Below, one piece after another: positions 47,666 to 57,560 of a DNA stretch of 64,000 nucleotides (the first letter of the stretch is position 1; every line of letters begins with the position of its first letter). The stretch comes from Allantophomopsis cytisporea (taxonomy: Eukaryota; Ascomycota; Leotiomycetes; Phacidiales; Phacidiaceae). Below the pieces are notes generated by a model that was not told the DNA's origin, did not search any database, and saw only the letters and a program-made list of their open reading frames with translations. The stretch spans positions 1,364,001 to 1,428,000 of the forward strand of contig CP103032.1 of NCBI GenBank assembly GCA_024752435.1. Reading direction: 5' to 3'. Position numbers and translations under genes: made by a program.

Positions 47666-47863
47666 TCAGATTCGCCCTTTCAGCCAACGCGACAAAAAGG
47701 ATTCGTTCGTGGCGATGTGTTCGCATGAGATTGCATCTCCGCCACTCCCAGCCGTGGCGATGAAGGCTAAGCCGATGATGAGTACCGACATGATGACAAG
47801 GGGCAACGTTGGGAATATCCAGCTTGGGCGCGGTGGTATACCCACAGAGCCATGTAGCATCAT
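47666..47863 (-). CDS. Possible small single-pass membrane protein
   Basis: 65 residues from the ATG at 47863. The sequence contains one convincing hydrophobic span (IFPTLPLVIMSVLIIGLAFI) preceded by PPRPSW and followed by a hydrophilic tail ending RWLKGRI. The gene would be convergent with the permease, 200 bp from its stop. I do not recognise a family. An alternative upstream frame (from 47939) overlaps it, so this could be one exon of a larger gene or chance. Confidence 0.3.
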   Translation of the reverse strand: MMLHGSVGIPPRPSWIFPTLPLVIMSVLIIGLAFIATAGSGGDAISCEHIATNESFLSRWLKGRI

Positions 47864-50093
47864 CACCTGCAGCTTCCTGGGTCTGAGTTTGCTTCGATTC
47901 AAGAGCCATCTTACTCGTATTTATACTCGGCATGGGCAAGGTAGATGGGATTCACGAGACTGTGTTTGGGACATGGGAATGGGAATGAGAATGGGATTGG
48001 GATTGGGATTTGTAGTAGATTTGAGCTTTGCGGAGAGGGAAGGTTAGATCCGGCTGTGACGAGAGCATATGCTAAGATGGAGTCATCATAGGTTGCGAAT
48101 GCAGTGCTGCTGCGTTGGGAGTTGTGGTATAAATTAGCTGGGTCAGCTCTGTGTTGATCTGCACGCTCAACGCACTCGGCATAGCGGAGTATTGGTGGTT
48201 TGATAGCTGCGTGGATTTGAAGGCACTGGCTATTGGTTGTTGGCTGTTGGCGGATATGGTGATGAGGAGGAATACGGTCAGAAGGGATAGGGGATGGGTG
48301 GAATGCGATGCTTACATCGGCCACACCACATGTGCCACTATTGTGACTCGACTTCTGCTTAGGTTTAAGAACTACTTTATGTTGCTCGTATATATAGTCG
48401 GTGACAGACAAAGCTAGTGGGCCATGGACTTACGTTTGGGATACTAGGATGGATTGGATCTTGGTTGGAGATTGAGGTTATCCAGGAGCATGAGATTCTA
48501 GTGGGAATTGCTGGAGCAAGAATCGCAGAGCGTGCTACTATTGTGCTTGAGTAGAATACCTATTCGTGGTACTGACCTGAATTTATATAGCCTGCTAAGA
48601 ATGAATGAAATGAGAATAGATGTAGAGGTTGTATGCAGAAGCACTATAAAACGCGACTATAGTTAATCGATGTCGTAGACCAACAGGTTATATCATAGCC
48701 TATATCAATGTCCAACTAACATATATAGAGCTGTTATTACAATACGCGTTGTCGTTTCTATAGTATCGTCGTTATCACAGCAATTATCATCGTTCTATTA
48801 CGCAGTATTGTCATATAGCTTACATATTGTTCAAGTCTAGTTAATAGTTGACAACTTCAATATATCTCAAGCAAGTAAACTTTCTTTGAGAGGACAAAGT
48901 ACAAAGGAGTTATAGGCGATTATGTCTACTATTCAAAGCAAGTTCCAAGTACCGCTAGAATGCTTCAAAGTTCTTTCTAGATTATTCTTCGGTATCAGTA
49001 ACAAACAAATGACTTTAAAATCTACCGTCCAAAATTAAGATATAAAGGGGTACTGTAGACTGATTACAAAATACCAACTTATTATGTACTACAACATTTA
49101 TCATTGAGATGAAGTCTAGCATCCTTATACAAAAGATAGCTGATGATGATGGTGCCGCAAAAGGAACATATAGGCAATGTGAGTAGTCCCAAGTCGTTAT
49201 GACCCATGTGATCTGCAGTATCTATCATCGACAACCTGCATCTTAGCGCTATAAGATTTCAATGCTAGGCGCCTAAGCCGAGCTTCACGACTAAGCTATA
49301 AATACCTAACCACTCTCTCTTTGCTCCCATAAGCATATCTTAGGACCTTCCTCGACAACTCATCTGGCGATGCGCGCTATTCGCAGGGTGCTGTATCTCT
49401 ACCCACCAGAAGAGAGCACCCACAGTCATGATGAAATGAGATAGTAACGAAGTGCAGGATGGTGACGAAGTTCAGGATGATGACGAAAGGAAGCCGTGAC
49501 AAATACAAACGACAGTGGGAAGAACTCTTCACATCAGACAGGCCATATGTTCAGAGTAGAAAAGCAGATGAACTACTTGTGGTGTTAAGAAAGCTGAACT
49601 GGGTATTAAATACTCTCATGAGCAGCTGCGGCTGACGAATCCAACGAGGCTCTGGGTTATGAGTCAAGTTCAGGAATAGCAGGGATGCGTTGATTGTTTT
49701 AGGGCTCGAGCGATCGGTGCCATATCTGAGCAAGGAAGAGACTCTGGCATTATAATTGATGGATGCCCTACGGGGGCGAAGGACATTCGTTTGCATACTA
49801 AGCACCGTAGACACGATGGATATGTACAAGTCAGACTCATTTAGTCATTAGGTGTCAAAGGTCAAGAAAGACGCAAAAAGTGGGTTAGGTTCCACCAAAA
49901 TGATAAGCACTAACTGCATACAAAACGTTTCCCGGAAATCTCGACTGCAATTATACTTATTTTTTGGGGGTATTGTGCTACACTGACATACAAACAAATC
50001 ATTCGTAAGTACTTTACTTTCACACCCCTCCTATATAGTCCCAGAATACTACACAAAGATGCACCACTGTGCGAGTAAAAACAAATCTCAACA
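47864..50093. other. Intergenic, no gene supported
   Basis: 2.2 kb of mostly A+T-rich sequence with a short degenerate GGGATT/GGGAAT array near 47,970-48,010. No RNA gene was recognised. The right end holds the SNT1 3' UTR. Confidence 0.45.
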
Positions 50094-53000
50094 TCAACGT
50101 CCATATCCACGACGATAGTCATCTTCCTGTTGCTGCTGCTGCCTGGCATGTTGTTGTTGGCGACGGAACATCTCCTGCTGCATTTGCTCCTGTGTTGGTT
50201 GCTGCTGCTGAGGCGGCGGAGGAGCAAAGCCCCGGTTTTCATAGGGTGTATATGTTCGCGGGGGTTGAGGTTGAGGTTGGACATAGACAGGGCGTGGAGG
50301 TTGCACTGAGGCGGCTGCTGAGTATGGAGACTCGACAAGACGCATTGAACCTCCTCCCATGGAAGCCTCTCGGCGGACCGATGGTGGTGGCTGGGAAGCC
50401 ATTGGTTGGCGAGGAGGCGCTTGCATGGGATGTGGCGGCCCTGGACTATAAGCTTGCTGGACGTGTGAAACTTGGTGCTGAGTAGGCATCTGCTGAGGAG
50501 CTCCTTGGTTGACATAGGGACGACTGTAGTAGTCGCGCTCAGAAACAGACACAGCGGTCAATGGTGACGAGGATTGGGGGGTCATTTGCTGCTGCTGTGG
50601 AACATGCTGTGCCTGTGGAGCAGAATATCGACTTTGCTGAACACCACTCTGCTGATATATCGGTGCTGGCGACTGCGATCGGTGAGCAGCGTGCTGATAC
50701 ATCTGAGAAGGAGATTGTGATGGTTGCTGCTGATACATTTGCACAGGGGAGCGGCCGGCTTGAGCATACATCTGAGTAGGCGATTGTGAGGGCTTGACTG
50801 ATGATGTAGCAACCTCGCTAACTCTTTTGGGAGGAGCAGGTTTGGGGTCACTTGGAGGATCATCATTGAGCAACGACATAATACTCGACGTCTTCCGAGG
50901 AGTTTCCTGCTGACGAACAGCAGTAATAGCAGGCGATTGCATTGGCTGCACTTGATCTGGGGGTGCGCTGAACGGAGCCCTGGTGATGGCAGGCGAAGGA
51001 CTGGCAGATGAAACATGCGTACTTGGACCTGGGCTATCGCTCATGAGATTGCGCATAGATTGATGGCCTCGAGGAGCGAATTGTTGTGGTGGCGCGGTTC
51101 TCCGCATATCAGGAGGAGGCACAGGTGTTGGTGCAGCCGATTCCATTCGAGATGGTGCCATGACGCCAGGCTGTTGGGGATAAGCAGAATACCGTTCATA
51201 TTGATGAGGATTGTTGAGAATGTTCTCCTCTTGTTTGAGCCGCATCCTACGTTCTTGCTGCTGGCGCTGCTCGAGTATTTGCTGTCGCTCAAGGAGTTGC
51301 TGCTGTTCCTGTCGCTGCTGTTGCTCAAGTCGCTGCTGATCAAGACGTTGCTGCTCCAACCGTTGCTGTTGCTCGAGTCGCTGTTGTCGTTCACGTTCAC
51401 GCTCAAGATGCTGCTGCTGCTGTGCTTGTGCCTGTGCCTGTGCCTGTGCTTGCGCTTGTGCCTGTGCTTGTGCCTGTGCCTGTGCCTGTGCTTGTGCCTG
51501 TGCTTGTGCCTGTGCTTGTGCCTGTGCTTGTGCCTGTGCCTGTGCTTGTGCTTGCGCCTGTGCCTGCTGCTGTTGTAGTTCTGCTGCTCGCTGTTGCTCC
51601 ATGCGCTGTTGATCTGCTGCACGCTGCTGTTCAAGTTCAAGACGCACTTTCTCCTGACGTTGTTGTTGCCTTAATGCCTGCTCCCGTTCCATTTGAGCCT
51701 CTTGAGCGACTTGTCGAGATCGTTGCGATACCGAATCCTGCATAGGCGAAGACACTGGAGCGTGGTGGCTGTTTGAAGCTTGCAGTATTGGACGCTCCCT
51801 ATCGGGGTTGAAATATCCAAGTTGTGGCCCTCTAGACGATGGGCCTCTTGAAACAGGCGGGGTTTGCGAGCTTTGAATGGGTTGAGACTGACTTTGCTTC
51901 TTTGAAGGAGGAATCGGATACGGAAGATCGTTTTGACCTTGTGGAACTGGGCCAGCCTGGGCTAAAGCAGGGAATCGCGTGCTTATGATTGGCTGCGGCT
52001 GCGGAGGCGCTGATTGCTGCATGGTAGTGGGAGGCGGGCCGTTATATTCCTCGAAGCTAGACATTGTCGATTCGCCCGATCGAGGTAATATTACAGTAGT
52101 GGGGCCGTCGTAACGTCTCTTGGGCGCCATCGTTGGAGTTGGCGGCGGGCCTGTTGATTCTCCTCGGTCGCGTTTTCTGTCGGCGGTGGCTGCAAGCTCT
52201 GCATATTCTGGCTTGCCCGACTCCACCTGACGCTGATAGTAGTTCTTAACCTGTGTCTGGACGTTAGCGACACGTCGACTTTTGTTGGTGTCAGACGGCA
52301 CTGTTAGCCATTGTTGAAAAACGGTGGTATATACCATGATGTGCGTCTTCGACGTCATCCACTTTGCGATACCATTCCAATCAGTCCCAAAATGCTTCAA
52401 CAAAGCGGGAAAATCCTGCTGTTCGGGTACACTCCAGTAGCTCGAGGTTTGCTGTAGCGCTCGTCGATCTTGCTGCTGTTGAGGGTCAAATGCTGTGAGA
52501 GTCGGAGGTACACTTTCTGTGCGTTCCGGTTGGGGTTGGGGTTGGGGTTGGGATTGGGGTTGGGGATAAGAAAATGGTGTAATATCGGGAGTACGGGGAG
52601 TACTGGATACCAAATTCTGGCGTTCTACCAAAGGCGGGTATGACGAAGGAAGGATCGTTTCTGGTGCAACTCCATCAAGCTGCATTGGCTGACTGGTCAT
52701 CGGTGTTCGACTTCGAGATGGCGGCTGTGAAGGTCTCGCAGGTTTGGGTAACTCAGCATTCGATTGAGATGGAGACCGGGCTGATCTGGGGCCTGGGACA
52801 AGAGTTGTACCGCGGCCTCTACCACGTTTGCTTGTTCTACCTCGAGCTGGAGTATCTTTACTACGTTTAGAGTCCGGCGCTGCTTCCGAAACCTCACGCT
52901 TACCATTACCTGTACCTCTCTTGGCAGGAGTTGGGACTGGGGTGTTGTTCTCGGATTCACTCGGTGGAGCCTCGCTTGCATAGTTTGGCTGTTCTTGATT

Positions 53001-56000
53001 TTGGTTTTTGGCTCCGCGTGGAGGACGTCGACGAAGACCGGTGGTCTCTGTTGTGTCCGTACCCTCCTCCGTTGGGGCTTCTTCAGTAGTGATGATAGGC
53101 TTCTTCCCCTTAGGCTTGCGTTTCCTAGGCTTTCGTTGTTCCTTGAGCCTCCTATTAAGATCAAGTACATGCTTGACAAGATAATAGTGTTGAATACAAG
53201 TACCAAAGTCTCTTCCCGGGAGACATTCTGCAATCTTTGCCCACTGTTTGGGATAGTCAAAGAACGCTTTCTCAAAAGTTTCACACTCTTCGGGTGTGAA
53301 GTTGTCAACTGGTTGCAGAACCTCAAATGCTCTAAATGAGTCCTCAAACCTGATGAGACTATTCGTATCAACAAACCGTTCAAGCTTCTCCTGCTCAACT
53401 GTTTTCATCGGAGGTATGACAGCTTCCTTTGCAGGATCACTTCCAGTGATGTCAATGAGCTTCTTCGATCGTTGCCTTTCAGCCTCCAATTCTGACTCTT
53501 TGATAATTCTATCAATCTCAAGTTGCGATGCAAACCTGCTGGCAGTGCGTCTTCCCTCTGGGCGGCCTTCATTATTTGTTCCAGAACCACTGGTGCCATT
53601 TGATGACTGAGCAGCATTACCATTTTTAGCCTTTTCGCCATTAGGCCATCCTATCTCTTTAAGATAAGATTCATAATCCTTAGCATATCGAGCAGCGAAT
53701 GCGTCTCTTGCCTCTATTTCTTTTCGATTCTTCTCCTTTAAGGCACGCACGATTGTGTCCCTGATTTTCGAATCTGGCGTCCACCCAGCAATGAATGCTG
53801 GATCTTTGAAAAATGGAATTTCGTCCGCAGCGAAGGGGAGGCCGGATATGGGTGGCGTAGGTCTACGTACGGGTCTTATTATGAGTTCTTGTTCTTGTTC
53901 TTTGACTGCTTCAACAGTAGGCTGAGCAGAAGGCGGAACAATATCAGGATGTCGATGGTCAGGTGCAGTGGTTCCATTCCTTGAGTCGGCCAATTGAGGC
54001 ATCGTAACAAGAGACTCGCTGTAAGGATCCTGTTTCAATATAGCACCTGGAAGGATGACTTTGCTGTCGTGTATCTGAGCACGAGCTGCACCCGATATTG
54101 AATCTTTACCAACAATGTTATTTTCTTGTGAAGCCTTTGGTGGGAGAATAACTTCGTTTCGTGGGTCGTGTCCAGGGGGCTTTGAAATTGACGCCTCTTT
54201 TATAGTGTCGGCGCTCTTTGGTGGAAGGATGGCCTCGTTCCGCACACCATGACCATGAGATGTCGGTGGGAGAATAACGTCATAATTACGCTCATGTACA
54301 CGAGGTGCCTTTGGTGGTAGAATAACATCGCGGTGAACTTCAGGGCCACGAGCTCTTTGTGGTAGCGCAGCTTCGTTGCTCGGATCACGCTTGCTCGATG
54401 CCGCTGGAATTATAGCCTCGTTCTGCACATCATGACCGACAGCTTTCTTTCTCTTCATTGCTTCATTGAGAGGATCATCGTTGACTTGACTGGTTGTCGC
54501 TTTGGTATCATCCTGCACTCCTGCTGCCGTCACTGGCTCAGCAACGGACTCTGCGCGAGGTACTGGTATGTCCTCACCCTTAGTAACAGAGGCTTTTGGA
54601 GGAAGAATTGTACTTGTTGAAATCGATCCGTTTGCGCGGGCAGGCAGGGATTCTGGAGCCTTTTTGTCGCTAGAGGGCTCGGAACGATCAAATCTATCAC
54701 CTTCATCAATGATGTCAATAGGAAGATGAGCCTCAGCCTTGAGCTCGAATTGGATGTCGCACGGCAGAACAGGCATAATTATAGACTGTGATTGCTGAGC
54801 TTCAGCTTTTTCGAGAAGATCGCTCAAGCGTTCATGTTCCTTGTCAAAATAGTCATCATTCAGATCATCAGCAGAATCAGATTCAGATACATCATCTTCC
54901 GATGGTGGTGGCCTTTGGGTTGGATACTGTAGAGGGCCCGCAATGCTGATTTTCTTCACTCTGTGTGGTGCGGTTGTTACCGGAGACACAGGTCGAACCC
55001 ATATCTTACTCGATTGGCGATGTCGATTTTGTGTACCAACAAAAGTTCGCTCTCTCTGTGCCTTTGGTCCAGTAGGAATGGCTACATCAGACATTCGTCG
55101 CAATGCACCAGTACTAGGATTGACTTCTGAGGCATCAGGAACCTGCGGCCCAGCACCTGGTACAGGGCCACTAACCGAGCCAGATCTGTTTGATATAGAT
55201 CCGAAAGCAGGGACCTGCGGTGCTTGAGGTGGAGGAGATCTCTGCTCACGTGCTTCTGTGGCTCTCTCACGATCTCTCTTATAACGGGCAGCCTCTCGTT
55301 CTCTGTCCTCTCTGTCTCTACCACGTGCATCCGGAGATCTACTTCTTCCGCGGCCTCGATCTCGATCATCAACCGGTTGACCGCGACCCCAACCACGACC
55401 TCGACTGGGCCTTGGATAGCCAGTTTGAAATCCTGGAGATGCGACGATCAAATCTGGGGCGGCAGGCGGAACAGTGGGTGGACCTTCTCTCGAGTTTCGT
55501 CCCAGGCGATCCGAGGCCACAGATGCAGGTCCGTCGCGAATGTCGCGCAAATCTGGCGAGCGGCCCCTACCAGTAGGAGGAGATGGTCGACGAGTGCGAA
55601 AAGTCTCGCGGTCTCTCCACTCACGATCTCGACTTCTGTCATCACTGCGAAATGCTGGACCTCCTCTACTATCTCTGCGCACATCCCTTCGATCTCGATA
55701 ATCTGGGCGATCATCTATCCAGCCTCGATCACGACTGTCATCTCTGTATCCACGCCCACGACCGCGTCCTCTTCCACGAAAGTCTCCGTAGCTGCTAGCT
55801 CTGGGGCCTGCGGGTGCATCCAACACGGCTCTCGGCGCTCGTGGTGGATCTCGGCTTGGGAAATCTCGATCCTCTCGTGAAATTGAACCCCTGAAGTTGT
55901 CCCTGTTCGATTGGAAAGAATCGCTGTTAGATCTGCCGTCGATCCGGCGAGGACCGTCGTTTCCACGCGAGGGACCTCTGTTGAAGTGGTTGGAGTCTCG

Positions 56001-56153
56001 AGCATCACTGTAACGACCTGGTGAGCGATCGCGATCTCTTGGAGAGCGTCGCGAGTCTCCCGAGCCGTAGTCCTCATATCTTGACCTGATGTCCAAAGTT
56101 TGATTAGTCTTATGATAATGGTAATGGTCATCATGGAAGCGTAATCTGTGCAT
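50094..56153 (-). CDS. SNT1: SNT1-like SANT-domain corepressor subunit
   Basis: One open frame of 2,019 residues. The start is uncertain. A donor-like GTAAG follows an ATGAAT near 56,160, and an acceptor CATCAG lies near 56,070, so a short upstream exon could replace the first 20-odd residues. The N-terminal 300 residues are Arg/Asp/Ser/Gly-rich. A SANT domain sits at about 948-991 (FTPEECETFEKAFFDYPKQW, CIQHYYLVKH), with a basic tail KPRKRKPKGKK. A second SANT lies around 1238-1300 (SYWSVPEQQDFPALLKHFGT to NYYQRQ). Two SANT domains with long disordered flanks fit Snt1 of the Set3 histone-deacetylase complex, the fungal counterpart of NCoR/SMRT. The C-terminal third is Gln/Pro-rich. Internal repeats are listed separately. 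Confidence 0.85.
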   Translation of the reverse strand: MHRLRFHDDHYHYHKTNQTLDIRSRYEDYGSGDSRRSPRDRDRSPGRYSDARDSNHFNRGPSRGNDGPRRIDGRSNSDSFQSNRDNFRGSISREDRDFPSRDPPRAPRAVLDAPAGPRASSYGDFRGRGRGRGRGYRDDSRDRGWIDDRPDYRDRRDVRRDSRGGPAFRSDDRSRDREWRDRETFRTRRPSPPTGRGRSPDLRDIRDGPASVASDRLGRNSREGPPTVPPAAPDLIVASPGFQTGYPRPSRGRGWGRGQPVDDRDRGRGRSRSPDARGRDREDREREAARYKRDRERATEAREQRSPPPQAPQVPAFGSISNRSGSVSGPVPGAGPQVPDASEVNPSTGALRRMSDVAIPTGPKAQRERTFVGTQNRHRQSSKIWVRPVSPVTTAPHRVKKISIAGPLQYPTQRPPPSEDDVSESDSADDLNDDYFDKEHERLSDLLEKAEAQQSQSIIMPVLPCDIQFELKAEAHLPIDIIDEGDRFDRSEPSSDKKAPESLPARANGSISTSTILPPKASVTKGEDIPVPRAESVAEPVTAAGVQDDTKATTSQVNDDPLNEAMKRKKAVGHDVQNEAIIPAASSKRDPSNEAALPQRARGPEVHRDVILPPKAPRVHERNYDVILPPTSHGHGVRNEAILPPKSADTIKEASISKPPGHDPRNEVILPPKASQENNIVGKDSISGAARAQIHDSKVILPGAILKQDPYSESLVTMPQLADSRNGTTAPDHRHPDIVPPSAQPTVEAVKEQEQELIIRPVRRPTPPISGLPFAADEIPFFKDPAFIAGWTPDSKIRDTIVRALKEKNRKEIEARDAFAARYAKDYESYLKEIGWPNGEKAKNGNAAQSSNGTSGSGTNNEGRPEGRRTASRFASQLEIDRIIKESELEAERQRSKKLIDITGSDPAKEAVIPPMKTVEQEKLERFVDTNSLIRFEDSFRAFEVLQPVDNFTPEECETFEKAFFDYPKQWAKIAECLPGRDFGTCIQHYYLVKHVLDLNRRLKEQRKPRKRKPKGKKPIITTEEAPTEEGTDTTETTGLRRRPPRGAKNQNQEQPNYASEAPPSESENNTPVPTPAKRGTGNGKREVSEAAPDSKRSKDTPARGRTSKRGRGRGTTLVPGPRSARSPSQSNAELPKPARPSQPPSRSRTPMTSQPMQLDGVAPETILPSSYPPLVERQNLVSSTPRTPDITPFSYPQPQSQPQPQPQPERTESVPPTLTAFDPQQQQDRRALQQTSSYWSVPEQQDFPALLKHFGTDWNGIAKWMTSKTHIMVYTTVFQQWLTVPSDTNKSRRVANVQTQVKNYYQRQVESGKPEYAELAATADRKRDRGESTGPPPTPTMAPKRRYDGPTTVILPRSGESTMSSFEEYNGPPPTTMQQSAPPQPQPIISTRFPALAQAGPVPQGQNDLPYPIPPSKKQSQSQPIQSSQTPPVSRGPSSRGPQLGYFNPDRERPILQASNSHHAPVSSPMQDSVSQRSRQVAQEAQMEREQALRQQQRQEKVRLELEQQRAADQQRMEQQRAAELQQQQAQAQAQAQAQAQAQAQAQAQAQAQAQAQAQAQAQAQAQAQAQAQAQAQQQQHLERERERQQRLEQQQRLEQQRLDQQRLEQQQRQEQQQLLERQQILEQRQQQERRMRLKQEENILNNPHQYERYSAYPQQPGVMAPSRMESAAPTPVPPPDMRRTAPPQQFAPRGHQSMRNLMSDSPGPSTHVSSASPSPAITRAPFSAPPDQVQPMQSPAITAVRQQETPRKTSSIMSLLNDDPPSDPKPAPPKRVSEVATSSVKPSQSPTQMYAQAGRSPVQMYQQQPSQSPSQMYQHAAHRSQSPAPIYQQSGVQQSRYSAPQAQHVPQQQQMTPQSSSPLTAVSVSERDYYSRPYVNQGAPQQMPTQHQVSHVQQAYSPGPPHPMQAPPRQPMASQPPPSVRREASMGGGSMRLVESPYSAAASVQPPRPVYVQPQPQPPRTYTPYENRGFAPPPPQQQQPTQEQMQQEMFRRQQQHARQQQQQEDDYRRGYGR
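51418..51565 (-). repeat. Coding hexanucleotide repeat, (Gln-Ala)n in SNT1
   Basis: About 24 tandem GCACAG/GCACAA-type hexamers on the coding strand encode an alternating Gln-Ala tract (about residues 1531-1578), flanked by Gln/Arg/Glu-rich coiled-coil-like sequence. The repeat also keeps the opposite-strand frames open. Confidence 0.9.
52529..52566 (+). repeat. GGTTGG repeat, codes Pro-Gln tract in SNT1, quadruplex potential
   Basis: Tandem GGTTGG/GGATTGG units give several GGGG runs with short TT loops on the + strand, the template strand of SNT1. The coding strand reads as alternating Pro-Gln with one Ser. Confidence 0.85.
54030..54620 (-). repeat. Degenerate ILPPK-type peptide repeat in SNT1
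   Basis: The coding strand repeats a unit of about 22-30 residues ending in NE(V/A)ILPPK-like text: VILPPK, VILPPT, AILPPK, VILPPK, VILPG, AALPQ and AIIPA variants, with STILPPK further N-terminal. On the + strand the corresponding GGTGGNAGNATNNC string recurs. It lies in the disordered region N-terminal to the first SANT domain. Confidence 0.75.
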
Positions 56154-57560
56154 ATCTTACATTCATACTGCAGGGCAATGGCCCGGGCGCAGCGCGAATG
56201 CTTATAGGGTGAGTGAGCGCAATTGTTGTGGGCGAAGTGATTCCAAACTCAGGGAATGTAAGGAATCGTTGAAGGGTTGCTGTCTCAATCGAGCCGTTGT
56301 TGGTGGGAGGGTTGCTTGTTGTGGGTTGATGTTGACGATGGATGTGAAAGTTCGGTCCCAGCGTGACTTCGAGGTTCTCGAAAGCCAGTGTTCCTTCTCG
56401 TCAGGTATGGCTGCGCGCTAGGTTCAGGTAGAACCTCGAAACTGTGCTTTAGCATGGTCCCTCCACGCCCATGCAGGGATCTTCACATTAGCGCATAGTC
56501 GACCGTGGTGCTTGCTGCTCTACCTCAGCTCAGGGCGTTGTTTACCATTTGTTTACAAAGGGTCATGTGATTGAGGTAGCATGATGGGGATGTTGTGATG
56601 GAGTTATATACATCAATAGAGATGGAGATGAGCAAGACGTATAGACATGTAGATAATGGATTGTTTCTTGTGCGCGCGTAGCCTTCTCAGCATGAATCGA
56701 TGCACAGTCATGTATCTGTCGGTATTACATTGCCTCCCGTATTATTCCTTCACCAGACTTTGAATGCAGCACTTTTCAGGTAGTCAGACCTTTCTCCAAC
56801 TCATAGAAACTTGATTTTTCTATATACAATGCACAAATATCCTTCAACTGTTGATTCAGAGAGAGCTTCGATGTTTCGATCGGTGTGAGTGAAGGTCCGT
56901 AGCTTGTATTATTCCATAGAATATTCTATGGAATGTCCAATCGTCAAATCTGATTGGGGGCTGTCTTGAGACACTCGAACACCAAATGTTCATCGGCATC
57001 TAGCTGTTGCTTCTGAGGGGTCCATAGCTACTGAAGATATGCCGCTTCCTAGGATGGTTCATCATAATGCAGCGCAAATATCAGCTCAGATACAGAGATG
57101 AAGGCATAAACACGTCTTGCTTCTCTCATCCAATCCATCTCAGAAAAGGTAAATTCGAAATCAGGAACCAAGCTGTGGCCCTGCGTCCTCAGGCCCAACT
57201 CCCCCGGCGCCAATCGTGGTAGATCTATGGATACGACATGGGTGACCATCGCGGCGCGGCAAATGAAAAGAAGGCCGTTAAGAAAAAAGTCTGGAAAATT
57301 GTGGAGGCATAAGCGCGGCGACTTTGATATTGAACGCATAGACTCCGGGCCTCAATACTTAATAAAACTGCAACAATTGTATATTACAACGGCAAAGCAA
57401 CGGAGTTTGTTTTTTTTCATCGGCTACGCGACTAAAATTCCATCTATCATTTGGACTGCTCGGTACTCAACACCTCTGTGGACCTCTCCATTTTACCTTG
57501 TACTTTCTGAACATCGTTCGATATTTCGGCTTTTAAGCCTTTGCGTTATACGACATAATC
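56154..57560. other. Divergent upstream region of SNT1 and DYS1
   Basis: 1.4 kb holding the promoters and leaders of both genes and possibly a short first SNT1 exon near 56,160. The most distinct element is a 24-bp palindrome, listed separately. Confidence 0.5.
56911..56934. promoter_or_regulatory. 24-bp perfect palindrome with GAATATTC core
   Basis: The left half ATTCCATAGAAT is followed directly by its reverse complement, so all 24 bases are self-complementary. The centre contains GAA-nn-TTC, the inverted-unit spacing bound by heat-shock factors, and outer TTC and GAA triplets lie 4 bases away. The site is about 650 bp upstream of DYS1 and 760 bp upstream of SNT1. Confidence 0.55.

Noticed and set aside
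51015..51745. Long + strand frames opposite SNT1 made of Leu/Cys or Val/Pro runs.
   Set aside because: They are the antisense reading of the Gln-Ala hexamer array; a 6-bp repeat without stops keeps all frames open.
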